A stretch of 64,000 nt of DNA. It comes from Thamnaconus septentrionalis. Lineage: Eukaryota; Chordata; Actinopteri; Tetraodontiformes; Monacanthidae. The notes beneath the pieces were generated by a model. The model saw only the letters and a program-made list of their open reading frames with translations, was not told the DNA's origin and made no database searches. Positions 12,897-26,500 of the stretch are shown one piece after another; within the stretch, counting starts at the first letter, position 1, and every line of letters begins with the position of its first letter. The DNA is taken from positions 6,047,273 through 6,111,272 of the forward strand of contig CM020510.1 of the NCBI GenBank assembly GCA_009823395.1, in the 5' to 3' direction. The translations under genes were made by a program, and so were the position numbers.

Positions 12897-15800
12897 GTGG
12901 CCTCCTCTGCATTCTAATGCTAATGCTAATCACTGTGTGTCAGAGAACTAAATTCAAAATTCACCTCAGGATTGAGTTGCTACTGCAGAGTGATGCATTT
13001 TCTTTTGTCCTGGACTTTTTTAGCTGAATCATCCCTGTAATAATTTTCTCTGACCCGCTCAAGGCCTAAAGAGTGACTTTGAGAGTCGTTGCCATGGAAA
13101 CCCCGGAGACAAATCAGGGCCTCCCATTGGCAGGAACCTGCCTGACGTGGTCAACAGAATAGTCTGGGTTCAGCAGCTGGTCCACAAGGTTTGTACTGCA
13201 CTTTGCACCGGTACCGCAATCCACACTGGGGCTCAAGAACTGAGATTATTATCGTGATGAGTTTGAGGAACATGGTGTTTTTCGCTCTTTGGACTCTCAC
13301 ACCAGGTGGAGGACTCTGTGTGTATATCCGAGGCACTGCTGTCTGACCTGCCTGGTTTCAAAAGCTTCATACGTTTCTCTGACGACCTGCTGGAGGTTCT
13401 GAGGGGGTTCGAGCAGGAGCAGTTTGAGGACTGGTCCAGAGACATTCTGTCTGGACTGGCCAACCCAAAGTCCGGCATCAGGTCGGTCAGATGTGCTCAT
13501 GTTGAAAGTCACCGTGCTGCCGTCCCTCATTCAGCTGAGTGGTCCGGTTGAATGCGTATGAACTTCTGTCCCGGCTGCTTCTCCACAGCCTCCAGGCCAG
13601 CAGCCGAGTGATGGACCTGGACCATGCTGATGGTAGGCTGAAGATCCAGTACTCAGACCGGCTGGTCAGTCTGCTGCGGGAGGTCCGGCAGCTCGCCGCC
13701 CTGGGCTTTGCCATCCCGGCCAAGATCCAGCAAGCTGCCAACACTGCGGACAAGTTCTACAGACAGGCCGTCGTGCTGAAGCAGGTCAGAGTGACGCCTG
13801 CGACGCAGAGACTCACATTCTGTTTGTCCTTCTTTCTTTCTTTGGTGCAGTTTATAACCCGTTTATTACCCATCACTGCCCTGTAGGTGGCCCATTTCTA
13901 CAACACTATTGACCAGCAGATGATTCCATCTCAGAGACCCATGATGCTCGGTCTGGCCTTGGCCTTTGAGCAGGTCATAAAGGTATATTCATTTTTTCCC
14001 ATCAATTCTGGAGCTTCTTTTGCAGAAATTAGGGTTTAGCAAGTTGAACAAAACTTAAAGACTCCAGGTTGCAACTGATCCTCTGACTCTTACGTGTCAG
14101 AACCCTCGCTCCCAGTCCAAGGAGTCTGATGGGAAGCTGCAGATCACCTGGGACAACCCCAGAGAGCTGGAGGTTTACATCAGCAAGCTGCAGTCTGCTG
14201 CCGAGAAGCTGTCCACTGAGAACAGGAAGCTGCGCAAATGGCACACAGACTTCATTGAAAAGGTGCTGCTATTTGTGCTATCTCTAGTTCGCACTCTCTC
14301 TCTCTCTCTCTCTCTCTCAGTACAGGTTATTTTAAGTTTTCATTCCGTTGCGTTTCTTTTAAAACATGATTTGTGGCGATGCAGGTGGAGACGCTGATGA
14401 ACGTGGACCTTCTCAGACATCAACAGCGGTGGAAAGACGGTCTGCAGGAGCTCCGCACCGGCTTCGCCACTTTGGAGTCTCAGGTTTGGATTCTGCCCAC
14501 GGAATGTTTCACCTCACCTGGAAATGATGATGAACAGCTGGAGCAAAGTGTAGCAGGGACCTCTGTGGCTGCAAGTGAGCATGAACACAGAGTTCTCCTA
14601 CCAGGGAACTGATTACATTAGTGTGTATGTGTGCAGGGTTTCAGGTGCGATGACATGCGGGCATGGCGTCAGCACTGGAACCATCAGCTCTACAAGGCTC
14701 TGGAACACCAGTACCAGATGGGACTCGAGGCTCTGAACAAGAACCTTCCAGAAATACACATAGATCTCACCTTCAAGTCAGTGGAGCAGCTTTTTGAGTT
14801 TCCCTCAGCAACTTCTGACCCTTCCTGTAGATGTAAAAGCTCAAAATGAAATGACGTCAAGCACCACTCTGTGTTCGTCCTCTGTCCTTCTCTGAAACAG
14901 GCAGAGCCGCCTGCAGTTCCGTCCTCCCTTCGAGGAGGTGCGGGCGCGCTACTTCAGGGAGATGAAGCGCTTCATCTCCATCCCCAACCAGTTCAAGGGG
15001 GTCAGCGTCCAGGAGGAGGGGCTCATCTTCAGCGTCATGATCGACAGGAACGCCTCGGGCTTCCTCACCATCTTCAGCAAGGCCGAGGAGCTCTTCAGGC
15101 GTCTGCTGGCCGTGCAGGACAAGTTTAAGGTGCCTGGAGAACAAAATGTTAATAACAATAATTGTTGATCTGATTGTTGTAAAATCATATACCAATGTTT
15201 TCATTTTTCTGTTGCACTCTATTGCACATGAAGTTTGAATAATGAGAATAATAGTGAGAATGATTGGGTTTCCTGACACAGTCCTCAATTTATTCATATT
15301 TAAATGCTGTTGACCAGGTGCAATGATTGCAATGTGTCCTATTTCCCCAGGGGAAATGAATTCATGCATAATATTTGCTTGGCACTATGGCAGAAAAAAA
15401 AACAAACTTTATTGTGACTTTACGGGCAATTGTATTTCTCCTCTTTGCGGCCTTATTCAATTAAATCGAATGTAATTTAATTTAAGTATTTAATTAATTT
15501 TGTTATGAAATTTTGAACCTGTCATTTTTGTGTGTGCATTTATATCTTTGGTTTGTTGTTTGGAATTGCAGGACTGGGTGGTGCTGGGCCAGGTGGACCT
15601 GGAGAAGTTGGTGGAGAAGCATCTGGACTCTGTGCAGGACTGGGAAAGGAACTTCAAGGCTTTGAAAGCCAGAGGGAAAGATTCTGAATCTCTGCCCAGG
15701 TCTGTTCATGCATGACAAACAATGTGACAGGCTTCACCCAGCTAGCAGCTGGGTTTTAGCACCGCAACGTCTGTTAAAAAGTATTACAGTTATTTCCAGA

Positions 15801-18031
15801 ATTCTGTGTTTTGACGTAAAATATCAGCACAAAAATGGGAAAATTGCAATTCAATAAGTCGTCTCTGTCAGTCAGGAGAAGGTCGACTGTATCACTGTCA
15901 ACTGTGAGCCAGTGAAGGCAGCCATCGACGACCTCATCCAGCGGCTGTTTGACCTGCTGCTGGTGTCACTGAAGAAGTCCATACAAGGTAGAAACGCACA
16001 ACAATGTCTGCCCGTGACGTTATTTTATTAAAACCCTGTTGTAGACATCTGTGTTGCTTTTGCGCACAAGAAGAGAAAATAATGGTATCTCTATGACTGT
16101 ATGTCAGCCTGAGATGAGAGATGATGACCTGTACGATTCTCTATTATTCTGTGCTCATTCATTTTTGCATCTCTTTCTTTGTTTTTTTTAATTCACTTTT
16201 TGCGTGTCCTCTCCTCCGTGTGCAGGTCACACTCAGGCAATAGACACTTTTGTGACGGAGTCGACGGTCACGCTGTCGGCTCGTCCTGAGAGCATGGAGG
16301 AGATCGGTGGCGCCAACGCCAAGTGCAGCCACATCGTGTCGCGCAAATCCGAAGTGAGGCGTGCGCCACTCGGAGAGCGTCCCAGTTGGAACATTTTCAG
16401 TTTTAATCTATCTGTCGAAATGCTCTACCACTATGTTGTGCGTCACTGTGCAGATCCTGCCCCACTTCACGTGCGCTGAGGAGAAGAACCGCCTGCTGCG
16501 AGCGGTGGCCGGCAGCGGCCTGGACTCCTTGTCCTCGCTGAGAGCCAAATGGGACAAGCTGGAGCTCGTTGTCGAGAGCCACCAGCTGATGATCAAAGAG
16601 CAGGTGGGGGGGAAAAAATGACACGCAAATATACACTATACACCAGTCGAAGGTTTGGACGCACTTTCTTATGCAATTTGTTTTCATCTTCACAACTTTC
16701 TACACTGCAGATAGATACTGAAGACATCAAATATATGAGCAGGATATACTTTATGTAATTATGCAGCAAAGAAAAACACTTTCAATAACTCTAAATATGC
16801 TTTTTATGACAGGTGGCTATTTTGAAGAACCTAAATATAAAACGTGTTTCAGTTATTTTACACTTTTATTGTTTCTTACATAATTCCATGTGTGCGACAC
16901 AAACCCAGACGACCTCAGTTGGTTAACTTCCTGCTCCGACTCTCGCTGTGCTACTATCTCAGGTGGAACTGATGCGGAGTAACGCCGCCGGCCATATTGG
17001 CGCCTACATGGCAGATCTGGAGCGCTTCAAGGCCCGCTGGGATCAGCTGAAGCCCAAACACGAGACGCTGGAGAGCGGCGATCACGCCGCCCTGCTGTCG
17101 TGCCTCCAGACCATCAAGGACAAGCAGCAGGAGTTCCAGGAGTTGGAGGCGGTGCGCTGCAAGCTGCTGTAAGCTCATCGTGACACTCATTTCCTGTCGA
17201 TTGCACCAGGCAACATGTTGATTGCACCGTCTAGTTGGACTTTATGTCCTCTGGTCATCGTGAGAGTGGCAATCTTAATATTTTCAATTTCACTGATGTT
17301 ATTATTTTAACATTTTCTCGTCTCGTCTGTCTTCCGTCCTCTCTCTTCCGCTCTGTTTTCCTCCTCTTTTCTTCGTTTCGGTCAGTGAGGACTGCACCTG
17401 TTTCGACCTGGAGACTCCAGATTTCTCCCTGGCGGAGGAGATCAAGAGAGACATGGAGGAGCTCGGCCAGATGTGGGGTCTGTATGAAGAGTGGCAACAG
17501 GGCTTCACAGAGAAGGCCGACCAGGACTGGATCACATTCAGGTTACATTGGAACGACTTTTGGAAGCATCTTGTGCTGCTTTGTGTTCCTCCCTGTTTTT
17601 TCAGAAAGCATCTGTGTTGTTGTTTTGCAGGAGCAAGACGTACCTGTTTGAGGAGTTCCTGTTCGCCTGGCAGGACAGACTGAGGAAGCTGGAACAGCCG
17701 ACTGTCATGTCTGTTAAACTGCAGGGAGAAGTGGACAAATACAAGGTAGCACAAAGAGAAGTGCAATGTGTATCATATAAAGAAAACTCCTGCGAGACCA
17801 GGGGGATGTTACATTTTATTTTGATTTCCCGCCCATTCCTCTGCCAGAACATGGTGCCAGTTCTGAAGTACGTGCGAGGGGAGCACCTGTCTCAGGACCA
17901 CTGGCTGGATATGTTCCGGCTGCTCGGCCTCCCTAAAGGGACGACCTTGGAGAGACTCACCTTCAGTGACATCCTCAGTGTGGCCAACACCATCGTGGAG
18001 AAGGCTGTGGAGCTCAAGGTACACACACACA

Positions 18032-18064
<33 letters not shown>

Positions 18065-21000
18065 TGATGGAAGGGCTGGGATAAATGTGTTTGAGTCAGG
18101 AAAACAACCTAGTGTGCGTTGATGTAATTGCAATAACCAACAGTAGACACTAGATGGCAACAAAATGCAAGGATTTGGTAGATTTATCACTAAGAACTAA
18201 AACTTTCCTCAAGTAATCATTATTTATACATGCTCAAGCTGTCATTTCTGACCCATACATATTATAAGGGAACAGTTATACAGAGAATTTATGTCAAATA
18301 TTGCTTTTTTTTTTTTTTTACCGCAAATTATACAGTCATGTCAGTCAAAACCATTTTGTTGAATGATTTCGCACATTTATAATGTAAAATTAATTGTTTT
18401 AATTGCTTCATACTTACATTTGTATTTAAAATTGTGACAGCTTTTAAACAGTCTAAGCCCTAAAATGCAGGGAAAGCAAAGATGGTTTTGCTTCCATGCA
18501 ACACAAAGCTTTCACAACAGAGGCTCAGAGTCTTAAATCACCTTGCTTGACGTATTTGTGGTTGTTTTTGTGGTTCAAAGGACCTGAACGGTCGCGCCCA
18601 GGCTGAGGTAACCATCAGGGAGGCGCTGAGGGAGCTGGATTTGTGGGGAGCGGCGGCTACATTCAACCTCACCGAGTACACAGACAGCAGCAGGCGCACG
18701 TTGACCCTCATCAAGGACTGGAAGGATGTGGTTAACCAGGTGGACACCCAAACAACACACACACACAAATACAGACAACACAGAAACATGGACTGTGTCG
18801 CCATCAGAATTTCATGCAGCTAACTTATAATGGCCGGGTATCCAGGTCAGAGAACAAATGTTTCTGTCTGCTGGCTGAGCTGAGCGCCGTCTTAAAGGTC
18901 TGCCGTGTTTCTGCATTCACGCTGACTCTGTGTCCGTCCAGGTGGGAGACAACCGCTGCCTGCTGCAGTCCCTCAAAGACTCTCCTTACTACCGCAGCTT
19001 CCAGGACAAGGTCAGGTCACTGGCTCGCAGCTATGAATACATTCTGTAATCTCTGCTGGCTTCATTATTATTTTCAGTCTCCCTTAAAGACTTGTTATTG
19101 AGGAAACGTAACGTGTTATCGTTGGCTGCATACTGAGGTAAGCAAATCTATCATAAAGCACCTCTGACTCTGTGCGTGTGTGTGTGCAGGTCAGCTTGTG
19201 GGAGACTCGTCTGTCAGACTTGGACGAGTATCTGCTGAATCTGAACGCCATCCAGCGGCGCTGGGTTTACCTGGAGCCCATCTTCGGCCGAGGGGCGCTG
19301 CCGCGGGAGGAGGCGCGCTTCAAACGCGTCGACGAAGACTTCAGGTGCGGGATCCCAAGCTTTTTCTATCAAATGCTGAACCACAAAGCAGTGTTTTTAA
19401 CACTTGATTTCTTTGCAAAGGCCAGGTTTACTTCTTCTTTTTTTTTTTTTTACTTCTGACTTAAATAGCATCTCAATTTCTCCCAATATTTGTTACCTCT
19501 TTCAGTGTCATGTCTCATAGAAAATGTTAACCTTCCATGCTGTGAATTTCTTCACCTATTCTTATCCAGTCTAAAAGCAGAGACTGTATTTTAATCTTTT
19601 GCATTCAGCGCAGTTAAAAGCTCTTGACGTCTTGCAGGTCTATAATGTCTGATATCCAGAGGGACAACAGAGTCGCCTCGCTGAGCTCCAGGGCAGGCAT
19701 CCGAAACTCTCTGGTCACCATCCTGGATCAGTTGCAGCGCTGCCAGAAGTCGCTGAATGAGTTCTTGGAGGTACAGTATGCACATTTGTGTGTTTCCTAT
19801 TAAAAAAAAGGAATACAAACTCCAGCGTTGCAATAAATTTTTTTATTGTGTGCGTTTCAGGAGAAGCGCTCAGCATTTCCACGCTTCTACTTCATCGGAG
19901 ACGACGACCTGTTGGAGATCCTCGGCCAGGCGACCAACCCAACCGTCATCCAGTCGCACCTGAAGAAACTCTTCGCAGGTCATTTGTGTCTTTTTTTCTT
20001 TCATTTTCTTCCTCCTTTCCGCTCCACTGTGTATATCGGAATATAATCTTGCTGGACTTAGAAGGTGATCTCAGTTTCTTTCTGCGCAGGCATCCACAGC
20101 GTTGTCTTCGACGATCAGTGCCAGCACATCGTTGCCATGTGCTCCCTGGAGGGAGAAGTGGTGCCGCTCAGGAACCTCGTGCGCATCTCCAGCCTGGTGG
20201 AGGTGAAGTCTGTTTGTCATAACGTGAGGTTAAAGGAGCTTTTTCACACTTTCTTCCTTGTTTTTTACATCCTCCTCCTGTCCCGTGCCTTCCCCTCCAG
20301 GTGTGGCTGAGTGAGCTCTCTGCGGAGATGAAGGAGACTCTGAAGCAGCTGCTCTACCAGTGCTTGTCAGCCGGGAGGAAGGGGGGAGTGGATCCTTCCC
20401 GTTACCCATCGCAGGTATTGATACACCTCAGATAAGCCTCATTTGTATCATTAAACTTCCCCAAAAAGCCTTTTTGTTTGCAAAATGTTCCTTTAACGGC
20501 AGCGTAGAGTTTAAATTGTTGTGACTACAAAATATGTGAATTTCTTTGGTCTCAGAATTTGAAAATAATACCACCATCCAAGCAGTAACGCACTCCTGAT
20601 TCTCTCTGTCTGTCTCTCTCTCGTGCAGATTCTGTGTCTGGCTGAGCAGATCCAGTTCACCGAGGATGTGGAACGAGCTTTAAAAGAGCAGAACCTGCAG
20701 CAGCTGGCGATGGAGCTAAATGCTAAACTGGAACATTACACCACCGTGGACACCAGTGCCAAAGATCCCGCAGACACAGGTGGGCCTGTCCAAGCCTGTG
20801 TCCAATTATTGTGACTTTTAATTTGTGTCTATCAGATTCGCAAAAACTGGCATTTCACAGTCCTGAAGCTGAAGGTTGATTTTAAACAAAATTGAAGATG
20901 TTTTTAGAATTGTCTTCATAAAGTCTTTCTTCCTTCTGATTGTACTTCTAATAAGTCCATCCGCTCACGAGTTCTCTTCCTTTCTTCTTCATCTCACACT

Positions 21001-23470
21001 GTCAGACTCCCATGTATTTTGGCAATAATTCAAGCTCGGATGAAATGCTTTACTTCTAAGATTGATGCTGCCATCAAAGATGCTGCAGAGAGGCTGAAGA
21101 TCTGGTAGCCGCAAGGGAACTATAGCAATTTTGGCAGAATAATATATGAGGTTTTATGAAGTTTTATAGCAGAGTGGTTTTATCAAATGACTTGAACATT
21201 CAGAACAAAAAAAGCTTCTAAAGCTTCATCTCGCTCTTTTATTCATGCATGAGATAAAAAAGCTCCTCGAGAGCTCCTCCTTAATCCCTTACAGTTGCAT
21301 CATTACGAGACATTGGCGAGAAATTCCAGATTTCTGCCTCAATCGCTTGCTTCTTTACTTTGAGGGACGATTTACCAAGGTCACGCTTTTTGAGAACGGC
21401 ATCAAATCACATATTTCATGGCTGCACATTGCAATGGAGGTTTTCTCGCTGGCAGATAAAATACAGTAGCTGCCTTTGTGGCTAGCTTTTGCATTGAAAA
21501 GCGGCGCCGGCTGCGCTCAGAGCGGCTCTCTCGTTTCTGCGATAACATCTCATCAAATTAGTGGCTCCATTAAAGCATCCAGGTAGGCCAAAGAGGCCTT
21601 GCAGCGGCGGCGCTGATTAAAGGGGCTAAAAGGAACGGCAAGCGGGGGATAATCTAATTAACCAGTCTGCCTGAATGGACCGTAAAGCGCAGGAGAGGTA
21701 CGAGGCGGTGGCCACGCTCTGGCACGGCGACAACAATAAAGATGGAAGAGTGTTTTTCTTGTGACACACACCTGCGACTCACTTATGTCAATTCACTCAA
21801 ACATGAGCAAGTTATGCATTTAGTGACATGCGTTTTATTTTTCTCTCTCTTCCTACGTGCTTTTCCACAGACTGTAGTTCATATTTTAGCCCTGAGTACC
21901 AGTTGGGAGCAGTGGCATGTCCTACAAATTACATTAAAATGCAGATTTCTGCTGTAACTTCTGAGTTTACCATGTATTTGTTGGTCAGTATCATAGATGG
22001 CTGCTGTGGTCGGATTAATATCCAACGGTGCCGTTGATTCTAATATTTTCTTAAGACCTGGAATTATTTGCAGCTGATTAGTCTTGGTTTATTGGGCTTA
22101 TTTATTAAATTAATTGCTTTTATTCATACATTGCACTGAAGTCCATTAATCAGCTGGTGGTGTGTGTGCGTGTGTGTGTGAACACTATCTCACTTTTATG
22201 TAGAGCATAAAAATGACAAATAATGAAATAATCATCAAGACGAATGTGTTGCACGCCGCAAAGTGTTTTTGTATCCCTCACATTGATCAGCGCAGTGTTT
22301 TTTTGTTTTTTTTTGTTTTTTTAGCAGCAGCCTGTTTGAATGACTGTAATTTAAAGCCTGCTTCTCTCTAATTGTAGAGTGTATTACTATTAATTAGTTC
22401 ACTCAAGTTTCTAGAGTAAATGGGCAGTACCATCCTCTATATGGTGTAGCTGGTCAGAATGAATAATTACATCAGTCTTTAATTTGATAAAAAAAAAACA
22501 AACAAACATGTTGAACCAACAGGACGATGAAGATTGAAAGCTGGATTGAAACGGTCATCAGAACAGCCTCCACGGCACAGGGAGATTTTTTAAAATGCCA
22601 TTTTTACATTGCGTCAATTTAATGGCTCATAATGTGGGAGCAGAGCGGCGGGCGACGCAGTTTAGAGCTGGACAGCTTCCACCATCATTTCCCATCAGAT
22701 GTAATGAGCAGGTGCCTCTGCAGAGGGAACAGTGGTGTCGCACAGCAGCGAGGGTGGGGGCAGGGCCGTCATTGGTCTCTGCATCACATTATTTATATAG
22801 TGGACAAGTAATGCTGTCTATATTGTAGTCTACACTACCAGTCAAAGGATTGGACACACCTTCTCATACAATGTTTTTTTCATCTTTACAACTTTCGACA
22901 TTGCAGATAGATACTAAAGACATCAAATATATGAGCAAGATATATGCAATTATGCAGCAAAGAAAAACACATTCAATAACTCTAAATATGCTTTTTGTGA
23001 AAGGTGGCTATTTTGAAGAATTTAAATATAAAACGTGTTTGAGTTATTTTACACTTTTATTGTTTCCTGCATTATTCCATGTGTGTCCATACGTCGTTTT
23101 GATGTCTTCAGTGAGAAACTGCAATGTCAATAGTCATGAGAATGAAAGAAAAGACATTCAATTCATGTGGTGTGTCCAAACTTTTGACTGGTGGTGTATG
23201 TATGTATATGTTTAATTTAAAATTGACTTAAAGGGGAAGTTTGTTGTTGCCAGTATCTTCAAATCTGCAGATTAGACTCGTCCGGCTCTGAAAGTTAATT
23301 ACTGTTTTGCGTTCCCAGGACGTCGTCGTTGCCGGTAGACTCACTCTGTGTCCTCTGGAGAGACTTTCCACTGTCCTGCCAAGATTCTAATTGTTTTGCT
23401 GCTCTGGCGTCCCACAATATTTGCTGCAGTGACACTGTACTGGGTGCGTTTTAAGATTACTTACAGCAGT

Positions 23471-23513
<43 letters not shown>

Positions 23514-26500
23514 GCCTCTCTAAGCCTCCTCAGACTCGTGCGGACGTGTAGAGAGGCCGCCTGAATAATGTGTCTCGCAAATGGCAGGAAAGTCACAACA
23601 TCATTAGCTTGAGGAGGGCTCGTCAAGTCATTGTGGCGCATTCTGCTCACTCCGGCCTCAGTCTTACCGCATTATGTTTATTATTTATAGCACCAGTCCC
23701 TCCGTGCACTCAGGTGCCATCAGTAAGAGTCTCACGGTTCCCGCCCGTCTCCTCCCCCCACCTGACAGAGTCTGGCGTCCTGCAGCTGAAGCTGAAGGCC
23801 CTGATCCTGGACGTCATCCACAACATCGGCGTGGTGAAGCAGCTCCGCCAGGCTGGAGTCACTGGCGCCGACGCCTGGGCCTGGAAGAAGCAGCTCCGCT
23901 TCTACATGCGGGCAGACAGATGCTGCGTCATACACATGGTGGACGCGCAGTTCAGCTACACGTACGAATACCAGGTGTGTCAGGGTTTGTCCTGTCGACC
24001 CAGTGGAGAATCAGCTCTGTATAATTTTCCTTTATATATCTTTTGTTTGTGTGGGATGAAAACCAAAAAACACATTTTTGCACAGTGTTGTTAAAAGTCA
24101 GTTAAACAGAGTGGAAATATTTTTTCAGAAAGAATTTCCCTTTTCCAAAGTGAGGTGAAGTTCATTGGCTGCATTGAAAATAGTAGCTCACTGTTTAAGT
24201 AAGAAATCTAAATGTTCATACTTTGTGTTACAAACACAGCGTGAAGGTGTCCACGTTATTATAACCTTAAAAACAACATTTGGAAATCTACGAAATGCAC
24301 TTGTTTAGAAAGGATTTCCTTTGTTAGTCCCACAGTGGGGAAATTTCCCCACTGTTTAGGTGAAAATATTGATAATGAATGAACTCAGAGGCCAAAGGAA
24401 ATCATCTCTGCTTGGTCAAATTAGGCTCTCATCAAAGCTCATCAAATCTTTGTTTTTTTCCCCCACTCAAAGTACATGTGAAGTAACTATTTCTACCTAT
24501 AGGGGGCACTGTTGTTCAAGGGTCGAGGATTAGAACACATTAAAGCGCATCATGACATTGAATTCATCATACAAGGCGTTTCTGTCCCATGGACTCTACA
24601 TCGGAGGAGCTGAATTTTAAACGGTTTCTTTCCATCCGTCTGTGTCCTCACCTCCCTGTCGCTGACCTCCATCTCCACTGCGGCTGCCTGTCAGGGGAAC
24701 GCGGCCAAGCTGGTGCACACCCCTCTGACTGACAAGTGCTACCTGACTCTGACCCAGGCCATGAAGATGGGGCTCGGGGGAAACCCGTACGGGCCGGCTG
24801 GCACCGGCAAGACGGAGTCCGTCAAAGCCCTGGGTGGCCTGTTCGGACGCCAAGTCCTGGTCTTCAACTGTGACGAGGTGCAGCACATTCATTTTCGTTC
24901 TTGCATGAAATCGTTCAACTTGTTGTGAGATGCATTATTTTTTTTTAATTTACATTTTTTCCCCTAAAAACCTGCTCTCCAGGGCATCGATGTGAAGTCG
25001 ATGGGCAGAATCTTCGTGGGCCTGGTGAAGTGCGGCGCCTGGGGCTGCTTCGACGAGTTCAACCGCCTGGAGGAGGCGGTGCTGTCGGCCGTGTCCATGC
25101 AGATCCAGGCCATTCAGGACTCGCTGAAACATCACAAGAAGACGTGCGATTTGCTTGGGAAGGAGGTCAGACGGTCCAAACAAGATGCAGGCAAACACAA
25201 AGTTTGCAAGTTTTGAAGCCAAAAAGCAATTACTAGCCATTTCTCCGTTTTTTTCTGTTTGTTTTTCTTTGTTCTCTTTTTTGCAGCGCTTTCTAAATTT
25301 ACAGAAACGTCTGAACGTCTTCGATACATCCAAACAAACACAAGAAAAACATCGAGTTTCTGAGTTTTCTCACTGAATTTGTCTGCTCATTGAGCAGCCG
25401 TGCACTCGCTTCTCTTCACCCTCCAGGTGGATCTGGACCCAAACTCGGGAGTGTTCATCACCATGAACCCGGCGGGGAAAGGCTACGGTGGCAGACAGAA
25501 GCTTCCAGACAACCTGAAGCAGCTGTTCCGGCCAGTGGCCATGAGCCGGCCGGACAACGAGCTCATCGCTGAGGTCATCCTGTATTCAGAGGGCTTCAAG
25601 AACGGGGAGATACTGGGCTGCAAACTGGCGGCAATCTTCAACCTGGCCAGGTAGAAATATAACAGAAATAATTGAAACGCTTCACACTTTGAATATATGT
25701 ATTATTATTTTTTTTGCTTATTCACCATCTTCAGCTGGTTTTAAGTGAGTATCACTGCCTTATTTTTATGCCCAGGGAGCTGTTAACCCCCCAGCAGCAC
25801 TATGACTGGGGCTTGCGAGCTCTGAAGACGGTGCTGAAGGCCTGTGGCAGTCTCCTGCAGCAACAGAGGAGAAGTCATGAGAAGGACAAGAGTAAGAGCC
25901 TCCAGCTGTTTCTCACGCAGCCTTTCTGTGAAGCACCCCCCCAACACAAACAGAAGGAAGAGCTGCTGCTTCCTTGTCCCAGAACCTCTTCTTCTTCTTC
26001 TTCTTCTTCTCTTCTTCTTTCTTCTTCTTCTTCTTCTTCTTCTTCTTCTTCTTCTTCTTCTTCTTCTTCTTCTTCTTCTTCTTCTTCTTCTTCTTCTTCT
26101 TCTTCTTCTAGTCTGAGCAAACTACACTGAGCACCACTAGACTACCAAGCAACAGCACGTGCACTCCAGCAGGTAGTGGATTAGTAACACATCAGTAACC
26201 TCATCTGGGTGTCAGATGGAATGCAACTGGTTCATTATAAGCTCGATATGTTGACTGGGAGCCGATGAGCAGCTGTTGATGTCCTCAACTGGAACGACAC
26301 TGATGCTCCAGACTCAAGCTCAACTTCGTCCAGAGCCACGAAACAGGAAGTGGTTCAGTGATGGAGACTGTTTGCAGGACGTCTTGGTCATGTCCGTGGT
26401 CCTTGGAGTTGAACAAAGGGAATTTTGCTTGAATGAAAGGATGAATTCTACCAGCAGGGAGAATCCTCAACTTGATCAAATCACTCAGAATCAATTTTGC

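Larger units (their letters stand above)
20780..23768. other. dync2h1 intron 34 (3 kb)
   Basis: Large AT-rich intron. It holds a complete Tc1-like element (22831-23200), an AGC repeat (23463-23508) and a less AT-rich block at about 21480-21740 that could be a regulatory element. No exon or RNA gene is seen. Confidence 0.75.

Noticed and set aside
25714..26130. Long open frames rich in Ser, Leu or Glu on both strands
   Set aside because: They are translations of the TTC microsatellite and its exon-39 flank, with no family similarity.
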